Below are positions 39,910 to 48,643 of a DNA stretch of 64,000 nt, piece after piece. The stretch covers positions 53,766 through 117,765 of the forward strand of contig JAFXRG010000062.1 in assembly GCA_017526525.1 (NCBI GenBank). Reading direction: 5' to 3'. The notes under the pieces were generated by a model that searched no databases, was not told the DNA's origin, and was given only the letters and a program-made list of their open reading frames with translations. The stretch comes from Clostridia bacterium. Lineage in GTDB: Bacteria; Bacillota; Clostridia; Christensenellales; Aristaeellaceae. Position numbers and translations under genes: made by a program. Within the stretch, counting starts at the first letter, position 1, and every line of letters begins with the position of its first letter.

Positions 39910-40314
39910 CTATTTCATCACTTTTTCTATAAGGCTTGTAGCAGATAATCCATCGTGCCGGGCAATATAATCAATAACTTCTTCACAAGTTAGCCGCCTA
40001 TTTCGAAACTGATTATGCATTGCCGCATAATCGCCAGTCTCAAAGTTGATTTTTACTGTGCTTTCATGCCAAAGCGTTTTTAACCTGTCATGATAAGCAA
40101 ATTGCCACTTTGCGACCGGCGAACAGACAATAACTGACTCCAGATAAAACTTGCAGGACATCCCATAGAGAATGCATCTCTTTCGGATACCCTCCTTCAG
40201 TCTTTCCTCCTCTGCTTCTCGTCTGAGTTTTGCTTTCATTTTTCGAGTCAAAACAGGAGGTTCATCCGTTCCTGACACTTCATTTTTCTTTTCGTCAAGC
40301 ATCTTATAATCCAT
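39910..40314 (-). CDS. Hypothetical protein, basic N-terminal helix
   Basis: About 134 residues from ATG 40314. It has a Lys/Arg/Glu-rich helix (TRKMKAKLRREAEEERLKEGIRKR) and a C-terminal half ending RRLTCEEVIDYIARHDGLSATSLIEKVMK. Between them CILYGMSCKFYLESVIVCSPVAKWQFAYHD may be a small globular core. Starts at GTG 40338 or ATG 40302 are also possible because ribosome binding sites are weak. No family recognised. It lies between two other cluster genes with 15- and 36-base gaps. Confidence 0.6.
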   Translation of the reverse strand: MDYKMLDEKKNEVSGTDEPPVLTRKMKAKLRREAEEERLKEGIRKRCILYGMSCKFYLESVIVCSPVAKWQFAYHDRLKTLWHESTVKINFETGDYAAMHNQFRNRRLTCEEVIDYIARHDGLSATSLIEKVMK

Positions 40315-40350
40315 ACCTATAAATGGAATAAAGAACACCTTTTTTCTTTA

Positions 40351-40620
40351 TCATTGTTTCTCAATTTCCCCTTGTAGTTTTACAAGATCTGTATAGGCAA
40401 AACCTTTCAATCTTTCTTTATCGGTTACTCTACCGGAAGCTCTTTCCACGCTTGAAATAAGGCTGTGAAGTACGGTGTTTGCATAACCATTCAGATCCAT
40501 GCAAACATATCTTATTTGTGAAATGTATTTTTGGGCTTCAGCTTTATTGTTTGCAGATAATGCACAATTAACTAATTCTTCAATCTTATCAAATTCAGCT
40601 TGAGATATTTTAACTTTCAT
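40351..40620 (-). CDS. Hypothetical small helical protein
   Basis: An 89-residue, mainly helical protein (ISQAEFDKIEELVNCALSANNKAEAQKYISQIRYVC). GGAAGAAATA precedes ATG 40620. No domain recognised. It directly follows the 13-residue ORF (21-base gap). Confidence 0.65.
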   Translation of the reverse strand: MKVKISQAEFDKIEELVNCALSANNKAEAQKYISQIRYVCMDLNGYANTVLHSLISSVERASGRVTDKERLKGFAYTDLVKLQGEIEKQ

Positions 40621-40641
40621 TATTTCTTCCTTCTTTGCATA

Positions 40642-40683
40642 TTATTTAACGAGGGCAATAAAGGCGGAAATAAACTTTTTCAT
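40642..40683 (-). CDS. 13-residue hydrophobic peptide MKKFISAFIALVK
   Basis: ATG 40683 lies 7 bases after a perfect GAGGAGG; stop TAA at 40644-40642. The peptide has basic ends and the hydrophobic core FISAFIALV, like very small membrane-active peptides. It could also be a translated leader for the genes below. Strength of the ribosome binding site is the main evidence. Confidence 0.5.
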   Translation of the reverse strand: MKKFISAFIALVK

Positions 40684-40742
40684 TTTGCAACCTCCTCATT
40701 AAAATGAAATCAAACCCAGCAAAAACTGGTCAAGATTTATTA

Positions 40743-43064
40743 TCAGTTATCCCACTCGCAGATATAACCCGTGATATGTTCAAGGTTGTTCTCATGATAA
40801 TCATTCCAATCAGGACGAATAGCAACAGAGTTCTCTCCTGGGAATGCTTCTAACCAGTAATTATTCGGTTCGCCATTGCCCCAGTTGGCGTAGCCAAGCG
40901 CTTCACCAGTTATCCAAGCGAAATTGTCATCATCGATTCTGCGAAGGCCGATCCAGAATTCGCCTTTGTCCTTAATCAGCTTTTCGAGAAAAGTCTGCTC
41001 TTCTTGGGATGTGATTGTTGCCAGATGCCCACCGAGAGATTCACACTTCTCCTTCGCCTTATTCCAAGACACCGATTCTTTATATACCTTGTAGGAATGA
41101 CCATTAAACTGTTCTGCATCGGAAGGTTTATCTGATGACTCTATGTCGTCAACAGGCATAGGTTCGTTAAAACCATCTGGTTCACTCGGTTCGTCCAAAT
41201 CCATGGGACCATCTGGTTCATCAGGTCCTAACATCTCATCTGGATCATCTGGTACATAGAAAGGTTTCTTCTCGGTTTCAGGTATTATGGGAGTCTCCAT
41301 TTTGTTGGCGGCATCGTTTATTCTTTCCTGATCAACTGTAATCTCATCCCATTCACAAATAAATCCCCCAATATCAGCAGTATTCTTTTCGTGGATGTCG
41401 TTCCAGGTAGGATTCATGGCAACAACGTTCTCATAGGTAAATTCTTTAGTCCAGTAATTGTTTGGTTCGCCTTCGTTCCACACAGTAATAACCAAGGGCT
41501 CACCTGTGACCCAGTTCCAGGTATCATCGTTGCCCCTGCGCAGACCAATCCAGAGTGTTTTGCTGGACTTGTTTAACCGTTTCAGAAAGCGCTGTTCATC
41601 TGGAGAAGTGATTGTAGCAAGATGACCGCCCATTTCTTCGCACTTTGCTTTAGCTTCTTTCCAGGTAAACTTTCCCTCAATAATCTGATAGGTATGTTCA
41701 TTATGGACTCCAAGTGAATCAGGCTCTATAACGGTTCCCTCAACTTCAACCGCTTCAACTTTTGTGGTATATTCATCCCACTCGCAGATATATCCATAGA
41801 TATCGGCTGTGTTGTTTTCATGGTAGTCGTTCCATTCAGGTCTGATAGCGCCGACATTTTCATAGGGATATTCTCTTGTGCCATAGTCATTGGGTTCACC
41901 GTTTGCCCAATTAGTATAACTGAATTCTTCTTTGGTTACCCATTTCCAAACATCTGCATTGCCCTTACGCAAACCAATCCATAGAGTTTTGTTATCATAA
42001 TTCAATAATTCGATGTACTTTTGTTCCTCGGGAGAAGTGATAGTAACCAGGTGACCGCCGGCATCTTCACATTTCTTTTTTGCTTCTGTCCAAGTACATT
42101 TATCTCTGATTATCTGGTAAGAATGTCCTTCAAACAAACCAAATTCACCGGGCGTAACAATAGCACCATAACCGCATCCAAGATCCTGCATTTTAAACGC
42201 GTCTGGGTGAACAAAAATCTCGAAATTGAGTTTCTTTCCACCTTCCATCTTTAGTGTGACGGTATCAGTACCGGCTTTTAAAGGCGTGACATTGAAATAA
42301 TCATCGCTATGATTGCTTGAGCCGGATATATCTCTGTCAACATTTGAAATGCTGACATTTCCCTTCTTTACGCCGCCTCTTATTGATATATATCCCCAAA
42401 ACGAGTACCAATATTCTGCTGACTGGGTAAAAGGTGTAGTGAAAACCAGATGATATTCATCAACTTTAACATTAATGGTGGTTTTCGCATTACTGCCATC
42501 TACTGACGACACTGTAATTTTTGCTGAGCCTTTTGACATGCCGGAAATTACACCATCTGAACTTACCATAGCGACCTTTTCGTTTGAAGAAGACCATACG
42601 AGATTCTTGTTTGTCGCGTCTTCCGGATCAACTGTGGCTTTCAGCCGCCAGGTAGTTCCAACCGCCATGGAAACAGTCTTGTCAGATAAAGTAATCTTTT
42701 TGACAGGATTAACTACTTTCATCACACAAGATGCGCTGATTCCGGGATTATCCACAGCCTTAACTGTGATTATTGTTTCTCCAACCGAAACGCCCTTAAC
42801 CGCACCATTTTTTGCAACGGTTGCCACATTTTCATCAGAGGAAGACCATTCCAGTTTTAAGTTACCTTTCGGGGTTATGATAGCTTTCAGAGTAATACTT
42901 TTCCCGACAGGAACAGAATACTCTTCTGATTCAAAGGATATAGTAGTAGTCTCTTCTGCAATGCATAAAGAACATACTGTTATCAACAAGACTGCTGTCA
43001 GTATTAATGCCAGCCGTTTCAGTATCACAATGATTCTTTCAGAGACTTTAAACTTCTTTCCCAT
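40743..43064 (-). CDS. Secreted protein with two Ig-like (BIG2) and three C-type-lectin domains
   Basis: A 773-residue exported protein. Signal/anchor helix ILKRLALILTAVLLITVCSLCIA. BIG2 domains at about 40-115 and 118-195 (EWSSSDENVATVAKNGAVKGVS; VWSSSNEKVAMVSSDGVISGMS). A beta-rich region of about 110 residues follows. C-type lectin-like domains lie at about 310-430, 445-560 and 655-773; each has the WIGLR, WxNGEPN(D/N)Y and GYICEWD/GFICEWD signatures and the two core cysteines (AKKKCEDAGGHL ... YICEW). An Asp/Glu/Pro-rich linker separates the second and third. ATG 43064 has GGAG at 7 bases. Likely a surface or secreted carbohydrate- or protein-binding adhesin. It is downstream of, but probably separate from, the defence operon. 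Confidence 0.87.
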   Translation of the reverse strand: MGKKFKVSERIIVILKRLALILTAVLLITVCSLCIAEETTTISFESEEYSVPVGKSITLKAIITPKGNLKLEWSSSDENVATVAKNGAVKGVSVGETIITVKAVDNPGISASCVMKVVNPVKKITLSDKTVSMAVGTTWRLKATVDPEDATNKNLVWSSSNEKVAMVSSDGVISGMSKGSAKITVSSVDGSNAKTTINVKVDEYHLVFTTPFTQSAEYWYSFWGYISIRGGVKKGNVSISNVDRDISGSSNHSDDYFNVTPLKAGTDTVTLKMEGGKKLNFEIFVHPDAFKMQDLGCGYGAIVTPGEFGLFEGHSYQIIRDKCTWTEAKKKCEDAGGHLVTITSPEEQKYIELLNYDNKTLWIGLRKGNADVWKWVTKEEFSYTNWANGEPNDYGTREYPYENVGAIRPEWNDYHENNTADIYGYICEWDEYTTKVEAVEVEGTVIEPDSLGVHNEHTYQIIEGKFTWKEAKAKCEEMGGHLATITSPDEQRFLKRLNKSSKTLWIGLRRGNDDTWNWVTGEPLVITVWNEGEPNNYWTKEFTYENVVAMNPTWNDIHEKNTADIGGFICEWDEITVDQERINDAANKMETPIIPETEKKPFYVPDDPDEMLGPDEPDGPMDLDEPSEPDGFNEPMPVDDIESSDKPSDAEQFNGHSYKVYKESVSWNKAKEKCESLGGHLATITSQEEQTFLEKLIKDKGEFWIGLRRIDDDNFAWITGEALGYANWGNGEPNNYWLEAFPGENSVAIRPDWNDYHENNLEHITGYICEWDN

Positions 43065-43186
43065 GTTCTTCTCCAATCCGGCTTAATGAAATAAAACTCC
43101 TAGTTTTTCAGCCCAAACTCTGCTTGTTGATTACCAGCCACATATTTTGCCATCTGCCTATGTGAGTTAACAGTTTAAGAAGATCA

Positions 43187-43501
43187 TTACTCGTTCTCTA
43201 GATATCTAACAAGTTTACCTTGCGACAAAGCATACTCTATTTCAGTTCGTGTACTTTCACCAATATACTCGCCGACATTAATCACAAAGATCTCATCGGA
43301 CATATCTATCTTCCGCTTGTGCATATCGTCCAGCATCTCCTTGGTTCCTGGCTTCCAGACTTCCTCATCCCCAGAGTGCCCGAACAGCCCAACACTGATC
43401 ACAATGTTTCCATCCAGTGTCAAGCGTTTCTGCGTCTCCATGAAAGCATCCTTAAAGCGTGTACTGCCACAGAGAGTGATCACCTTATACTTTTCAACCA
43501 T
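43187..43501 (-). CDS. Nucleoside 2-deoxyribosyltransferase-like protein
   Basis: A 104-residue protein of the nucleoside 2-deoxyribosyltransferase-like fold. It has the loop TLCGSTRFKDAF (11-20), the middle MSDEIFVINVGEYIGE and the helix ESTRTEIEYALSQGK, where Glu87 or Glu89 fits the nucleophile. Members cleave or exchange N-glycosidic bonds of nucleosides or nucleotides. The start codon overlaps the Res stop by one base (TAATG), so it is translated with the restriction operon. This short form is also known as a stand-alone conserved protein, so a household role is possible; coupling to Res argues for a defence role. Confidence 0.75.
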   Translation of the reverse strand: MVEKYKVITLCGSTRFKDAFMETQKRLTLDGNIVISVGLFGHSGDEEVWKPGTKEMLDDMHKRKIDMSDEIFVINVGEYIGESTRTEIEYALSQGKLVRYLENE

Positions 43502-46500
43502 TACATCACCTTATTCAACAGCTGCTGGAAGCTATCCACATGATCATATGTCACCACACCATTTGACAGACGATTGAAAAGCTTTTTAGCACAATCAATC
43601 TTCGCTTTTTCAATCGGTCTCAGCTCAAGGCTCTCCATTGTTCCCTTTGTCTCTGCTACAAAATAAACATGTTTTACAGTTCCTTCGTGGAATACAATGG
43701 CCCAGTCTGGAGAATAATGGCCTACAGGCGTAGGAATGGCAAACCCGCGAGGAAGTTTCGCATAAATATATACTTCCTGAGCGGCATCCATCTCCTCCGC
43801 AAACTTCCGTTCTACGCTCTTCTCTGCATTACCATCAGTATAAACATAATCCTGAATTGCTTTCTGAGCCTTGAACGCCTGATCAACTGTGCGGCCATTT
43901 TTCTCAGCGGTGAAAATGCTGCTGTCATATTCGCCCTCAATCTTATCATAGGTAATATGATCGACAATCATGGTAGCTTTCTGTTCATTGATCAGACGAA
44001 CCACTTTCCCGATAAACTCTTCCGGATTCAGCTTGAACATGTCAAATTTGTTCTGGCTAATTCCTTGCAGTATAGCCGCCGCACTTCTTCGGGTCAACAG
44101 TGAACCCGAGGCTATTTTTTCTATCAAATCATATTTGACCTGACTTCCGGCACCGCGCTTTAATGTACTCGTTTTCGTCGTCACATTACCAAACGCTTCA
44201 TTGTCGCGCATCTGATTACCCGAGATATTATCGCGCTGACTTCCTGTTGTAACCGTATACTGCAAACGAGATACAAACAATTCATTATCAATTGCTGTAA
44301 CAGCTTTACGGATCAACTCTTCTGAATCAAAATCAACAGTATACGCATACTTATGATTGATCGCCTTCCACAATGTCTGGAATGCCTCTTTATAGAACCT
44401 GTCATTCAGTGGGTTGTCCGGTGCCGGTGTCTTCTTATTACCATCGGCAAACATAGCAGCAAGCATCTTATCATCATAAACCGCCTGTACAAGTTTATGA
44501 ACCCCTTCCGCAACCGGCTGCAAACTATCTGGCATAGCAGCTAATGTATTATTTTCTACAGCATCCCGATATTCCTGAGTTATATGATCTTTATCATCAA
44601 CATAATCATTTTTAATCAGATACTTATAAATCGCACGTGCCTGCTCTGAAGATATCTTTACCTGTTCTCCCTGTTCAGTAAAAATATTCTTGCCTTCAAA
44701 ATAATCAATAGATGCGGTACGTGGGCGATCATACAAAACTTCTTTCGTCTGTTTCTGCAGATCATCCACAAAGGATGCATAGCCTTCGCTTGCAATAACA
44801 GTCAGCGTATTCAGGACTTGCACCTTTGAACCAACCATATCCGAATCCATACGATCGCCTGATTGATTCACACATAGACGTAGGCCACGGCCAACCTCCT
44901 GCCGTTTTTGAGTGGAACTATCACCGCCATGTTTCAGCGTACAAATCTGGAACACATTGGGATTATCCCAGCCTTCTCGCAATGCCGAATGCGAGAAGAT
45001 GAAGCGCGTCGGTTCATCAAAGCTGAGCAATCTTTCCTTGTTTTTCAAAATCAGATCATAAGCAGATATATCATCACTGAATTCACTGCCCCGTTTCAGC
45101 TCTGAATTCACCGCTCTGCCCGTTTTCTTATCAATACTGAAATATCCGCGATGTGTATCATGTGCCGAGATTTTATCAAGATACGCCAAATAGACTGGAT
45201 CCAATATGTTCCTGTATTCAGCCAATATAGACATGTATTCTTCCTCAAAGACACGCCCGTATTCACCATTGACTTCCAGTCCTTCATCATCATACTGTCT
45301 GTACTTCGCCACCTCATCGATAAAGAACAGAGACAACGTTTTGATACCACGATTATAATTTAATGCTTCCTTCTGCATATGAGAGATTATTGTCTCACGA
45401 ATCTGAACCCGTCTCATATCTGATTCAGACACATCACCAATCACATCGCCTTTATGAATCACAATACCATTGGCAAAAGTCACCTTTGCATTTACAGGAT
45501 CAATATCCGCAATGGTATAGTTATTCTTGTACTGCTCCATCTCATCAGAAGTACGATAAAGATCATCGCCTACTCCCAATTTGAACAGTTTTCTCTTGAT
45601 ACTGCCCCCGACCTGTCGTGCCTCTATCTCCATCCGAACCATTGGTGGATGGTTGGGAGACAAGATGAATGCCTCCAGATACATATAACCATGTGTACCT
45701 TGGAGATTCTTCACTTCAAAGCCTTTAACCTCAATCCGTTTTACCAGCTTTTTGTTATATGCATCCAAAGCATCCAACACATAAACCAGATTGTGCTGTT
45801 TTGCGTGTGTCGCAGAATAATTCAAAATGAACAATGGCTTGAACATGGCCAAAGCTTTCTGTGTCACATCGCCACCCATCTTCTGGGGCTCATCCATGAT
45901 GATGATCGGATTATTGGCAGCGATGACATCAATCGGGCGTCGGCTTCCAAACTCATCCCGTTTTGAATAAATGATTCTAGATTCCTTGCTTCTCCCATCT
46001 TCCTTCAGAGAAGCAGCGAAATTCTGGACATTAATGATCATCACATTGATTCCACTGTCTGATGAAAAACTATCGAGCTGATTCAGATTATCACTGGAAT
46101 AGATAAAGAATCGAGCCTTCTTCCCATACTGCTCCATGAAATGATCCGCAGTTATTTCAAAGGATTTTTTAACACCTTCACGGATCGCAACAGACGGAAC
46201 CACAACAATAAACTTGCTCCAGCCATAACGCTTGTTTAGCTCGAACATAGTTTTAATATATACATATGTTTTGCCAGTGCCTGTTTCCATCTCCACATCC
46301 AGGTTGCAACGTCCATGCGTTTTAATCAGAGAATCAGAGAGCCGGATATTATTCTCCGTCTGAATTGTTTGTATGTTTTTCAGCAAATCATTCTCTGACA
46401 GATGGATTCTTTCATTCAGAAAGCCTGTCTCATCGACCACATCATCATCAAAATTGATCTGATCAGACGGCAAAAAGGACAACTGTTTCTCAGAAGGTTG

Positions 46501-46641
46501 TAGTATCTTCGGCTGCTCACCGATATCACGTCTATATGATGTATCAGACACCTTCGGTTGACCTTCAAATACCCGAACCACACTATTCACTGCATCTGTC
46601 TGGAATTGCTGGATTTTAAAACGAAACTTCATTTCAGCCAT
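43501..46641 (-). CDS. Type III restriction enzyme Res-like subunit (DEAD/DEAH helicase plus nuclease)
   Basis: A 1046-residue DNA translocase-nuclease. Walker A EMETGTGKTYVYIKTM, motif II IIMDEPQKMGGD, motif III NYSATHAKQ, motif VI QKRQEVGRGLRLCVN. The C-terminal endonuclease region has a PD-(D/E)xK pattern: HYSPDWAIVF ... VYFVAETKGTME. It needs the Mod subunits for target recognition. MAEMKFRFKIQQFQ at ATG 46641 lies 1 base after the Mod stop with AAGGAAGG upstream; a longer frame from 46695 overlaps Mod and is less likely. It is followed by the deoxyribosyltransferase-like gene with a 1-base overlap. Confidence 0.9.
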   Translation of the reverse strand: MAEMKFRFKIQQFQTDAVNSVVRVFEGQPKVSDTSYRRDIGEQPKILQPSEKQLSFLPSDQINFDDDVVDETGFLNERIHLSENDLLKNIQTIQTENNIRLSDSLIKTHGRCNLDVEMETGTGKTYVYIKTMFELNKRYGWSKFIVVVPSVAIREGVKKSFEITADHFMEQYGKKARFFIYSSDNLNQLDSFSSDSGINVMIINVQNFAASLKEDGRSKESRIIYSKRDEFGSRRPIDVIAANNPIIIMDEPQKMGGDVTQKALAMFKPLFILNYSATHAKQHNLVYVLDALDAYNKKLVKRIEVKGFEVKNLQGTHGYMYLEAFILSPNHPPMVRMEIEARQVGGSIKRKLFKLGVGDDLYRTSDEMEQYKNNYTIADIDPVNAKVTFANGIVIHKGDVIGDVSESDMRRVQIRETIISHMQKEALNYNRGIKTLSLFFIDEVAKYRQYDDEGLEVNGEYGRVFEEEYMSILAEYRNILDPVYLAYLDKISAHDTHRGYFSIDKKTGRAVNSELKRGSEFSDDISAYDLILKNKERLLSFDEPTRFIFSHSALREGWDNPNVFQICTLKHGGDSSTQKRQEVGRGLRLCVNQSGDRMDSDMVGSKVQVLNTLTVIASEGYASFVDDLQKQTKEVLYDRPRTASIDYFEGKNIFTEQGEQVKISSEQARAIYKYLIKNDYVDDKDHITQEYRDAVENNTLAAMPDSLQPVAEGVHKLVQAVYDDKMLAAMFADGNKKTPAPDNPLNDRFYKEAFQTLWKAINHKYAYTVDFDSEELIRKAVTAIDNELFVSRLQYTVTTGSQRDNISGNQMRDNEAFGNVTTKTSTLKRGAGSQVKYDLIEKIASGSLLTRRSAAAILQGISQNKFDMFKLNPEEFIGKVVRLINEQKATMIVDHITYDKIEGEYDSSIFTAEKNGRTVDQAFKAQKAIQDYVYTDGNAEKSVERKFAEEMDAAQEVYIYAKLPRGFAIPTPVGHYSPDWAIVFHEGTVKHVYFVAETKGTMESLELRPIEKAKIDCAKKLFNRLSNGVVTYDHVDSFQQLLNKVM

Positions 46642-46642
46642 C

Positions 46643-48643
46643 TCACAGCACCTTCCTTTCCGTCTGAGGCGAATATGTCCTGAAGATTTGATCAAAATTT
46701 GTTACCACACTATCGCTAGCCATACCACTATCCCGGAACACAGCATAATACGGTTTCATTTTTGCAATTTCAGTAACTGTCTCCGCGGTAACACCCTCAT
46801 CAAAACAGACTACTAAATAGGCAGCATCCACATCAGCCGGTTTAACAATAAACACTTTTTTCCCCGCTATAATCCGTTCCTCAATTGCGCTTGACAAATC
46901 CACACCCAAATCCAACATTACCTGGAAAAGCAGATCTTCCGATGTGCGATCTAGTTTAATATTGTCAACAGTTCTACCCAGGAGATCCCTGCTCAATTCA
47001 TCCGGATTATAATACACGTCTTCCATGTTGCTGGAATCCAACCTCAGAACGCGGAACCCAATATCCAGATCTGGCGCTGTCAAACCAGCTTCTTCTTTAA
47101 TCTTTTTCCCTGCACGACGGATTCGTTCTTTACCTATTTCACAAATATTTTTGAAACCTTCTTTGTAAGCATCTGAATCCTCACTGCATTTTTCTGGAAT
47201 TTGCACTAAGATATAATGACACTTAATCCCTTTTTCAAATTGTAGTTGCATAACAGAGTCAGCAGTTGATGCAGACCCCGAGAAAAAGTCCAAAATAATA
47301 TCTCCATCCTCAATCCTGCATATTTCAGCTAAATACTTCATTAATGAAGAGGGTTTTGCAAAGGGAAAAGGTATTTTGAGTTTGGACAATTCATGTGTAG
47401 CATTTTGATTAATGTGATCCTCAATAAAGCTGTTAGGAGTCGCTGTTGATTTATTTATCACATCTTTAAGATATGTTTTTGTATAAGCATTCCAAGTTGT
47501 TTCTGCGCCATTAACACCAACAACATTTGATGACCTTCCTTGTTTCAAAACTATCTGATCTCTTTTCTCTAGATAAGACTGATATGACCACCTCCATATT
47601 TTATCTTTTCCGCTCTGAGGAGCAACGAACGCACCATCTTTTATTTCATTAGGATAGGTTTCTCCTGGTGGTATGATGAAAGATCCATCTGGGCACTCGA
47701 TGTAATACCTTTGATTTGTACAGCCTCGCATTGGATCGAGATTTGACATATAGAGACGCACTAACTGATATTTTTCACCCTTACGAGGGCCGTCTTGTTC
47801 AATCTGATTATATGATTTTTCATTCATTCCACCGAGAAAAGGAGGACATAGCAATTTGTTTCGTGCATAAGTCAATAAATAATCAAAATTGGGTGCCCAA
47901 TAATCTCCTTGATTATTTGCTTTCTTTGTTATTCTACCAGCGCATCCAAGGAAGTTGCTTTCCCCATATATTTCACTGCATATTTTTTTAAGATCATCAA
48001 CCTCGTTATCATCAATACTAATGAATATTACACCATCATCTGTTAGAAGGTTTTTTGCTAGTTTTAACCTGGAATACATCATATTAAGCCAATTCGTATG
48101 AAAGCGACCATTTCTTTCTGTATTTTGCTCTAAACGATTTCCTAGATCGTCAAACTGTCCACTGCGACATAAGTATTCTTCTGTATTCTCAGCAAAGTCA
48201 TCTTCATACACAAAATCATTCCCTGTATTATACGGGGGATCTATGTATATCATCTTGACCTTTCCTAGATATGTTTCCTGTAACAGCTTTAATACATCTA
48301 GATTGTCACCCTCGATATACAGGTTCTGACTGTCCCAACCGCCAGGTGTACCATCTTTCCCAACGCTCTCTTCTCTTACCGGCCTAAGCGTTGCTGCAAT
48401 TGGTGCATTTGCTGTCAAAACAGCCTTTTTCTTATCTGGCCAGGTAAACTGATACCGTTCTTCCCGGCCTTCTACGACACGAGTAGAAATCTCTTGCATC
48501 AGAACATCTTTATCAATTGCTCGAACAACCTCACCGGTTGCCGGATCAATCGATTCAGTAATAGCATTCGGAAATAAAGCTGCTAGTTTTTTGAAGTTAA
48601 TATCCGCTTGATTCGTAGTATGCATTTTCATCATATCCATCAT
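46643..48643 (-). CDS. Type III DNA methyltransferase Mod-like, copy 2
   Basis: A 666-residue adenine-N6 methyltransferase of beta type: motif IV IYIDPPYNTGNDFVYEDDF (D135-Y138) before motif I ILDFFSGSASTADSV. The N-terminal about 220 and C-terminal about 170 residues closely match copy 1 (GWDSQNLYIEGDNLDVLKLL; the identical end FDQIFRTYSPQTERKVL). The middle, which in type III enzymes recognises the DNA target, differs strongly (ITKKANNQGDYWAPNFDYLL onward). The start overlaps the copy 1 stop by 4 bases. One Res serves both. Confidence 0.9.
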   Translation of the reverse strand: MMDMMKMHTTNQADINFKKLAALFPNAITESIDPATGEVVRAIDKDVLMQEISTRVVEGREERYQFTWPDKKKAVLTANAPIAATLRPVREESVGKDGTPGGWDSQNLYIEGDNLDVLKLLQETYLGKVKMIYIDPPYNTGNDFVYEDDFAENTEEYLCRSGQFDDLGNRLEQNTERNGRFHTNWLNMMYSRLKLAKNLLTDDGVIFISIDDNEVDDLKKICSEIYGESNFLGCAGRITKKANNQGDYWAPNFDYLLTYARNKLLCPPFLGGMNEKSYNQIEQDGPRKGEKYQLVRLYMSNLDPMRGCTNQRYYIECPDGSFIIPPGETYPNEIKDGAFVAPQSGKDKIWRWSYQSYLEKRDQIVLKQGRSSNVVGVNGAETTWNAYTKTYLKDVINKSTATPNSFIEDHINQNATHELSKLKIPFPFAKPSSLMKYLAEICRIEDGDIILDFFSGSASTADSVMQLQFEKGIKCHYILVQIPEKCSEDSDAYKEGFKNICEIGKERIRRAGKKIKEEAGLTAPDLDIGFRVLRLDSSNMEDVYYNPDELSRDLLGRTVDNIKLDRTSEDLLFQVMLDLGVDLSSAIEERIIAGKKVFIVKPADVDAAYLVVCFDEGVTAETVTEIAKMKPYYAVFRDSGMASDSVVTNFDQIFRTYSPQTERKVL

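Noticed and set aside
40743-43064. Diversity-generating retroelement target (CTLD variable repeat)
   Set aside because: No reverse transcriptase, template repeat or accessory gene is in the window. The CTLDs alone are not enough.
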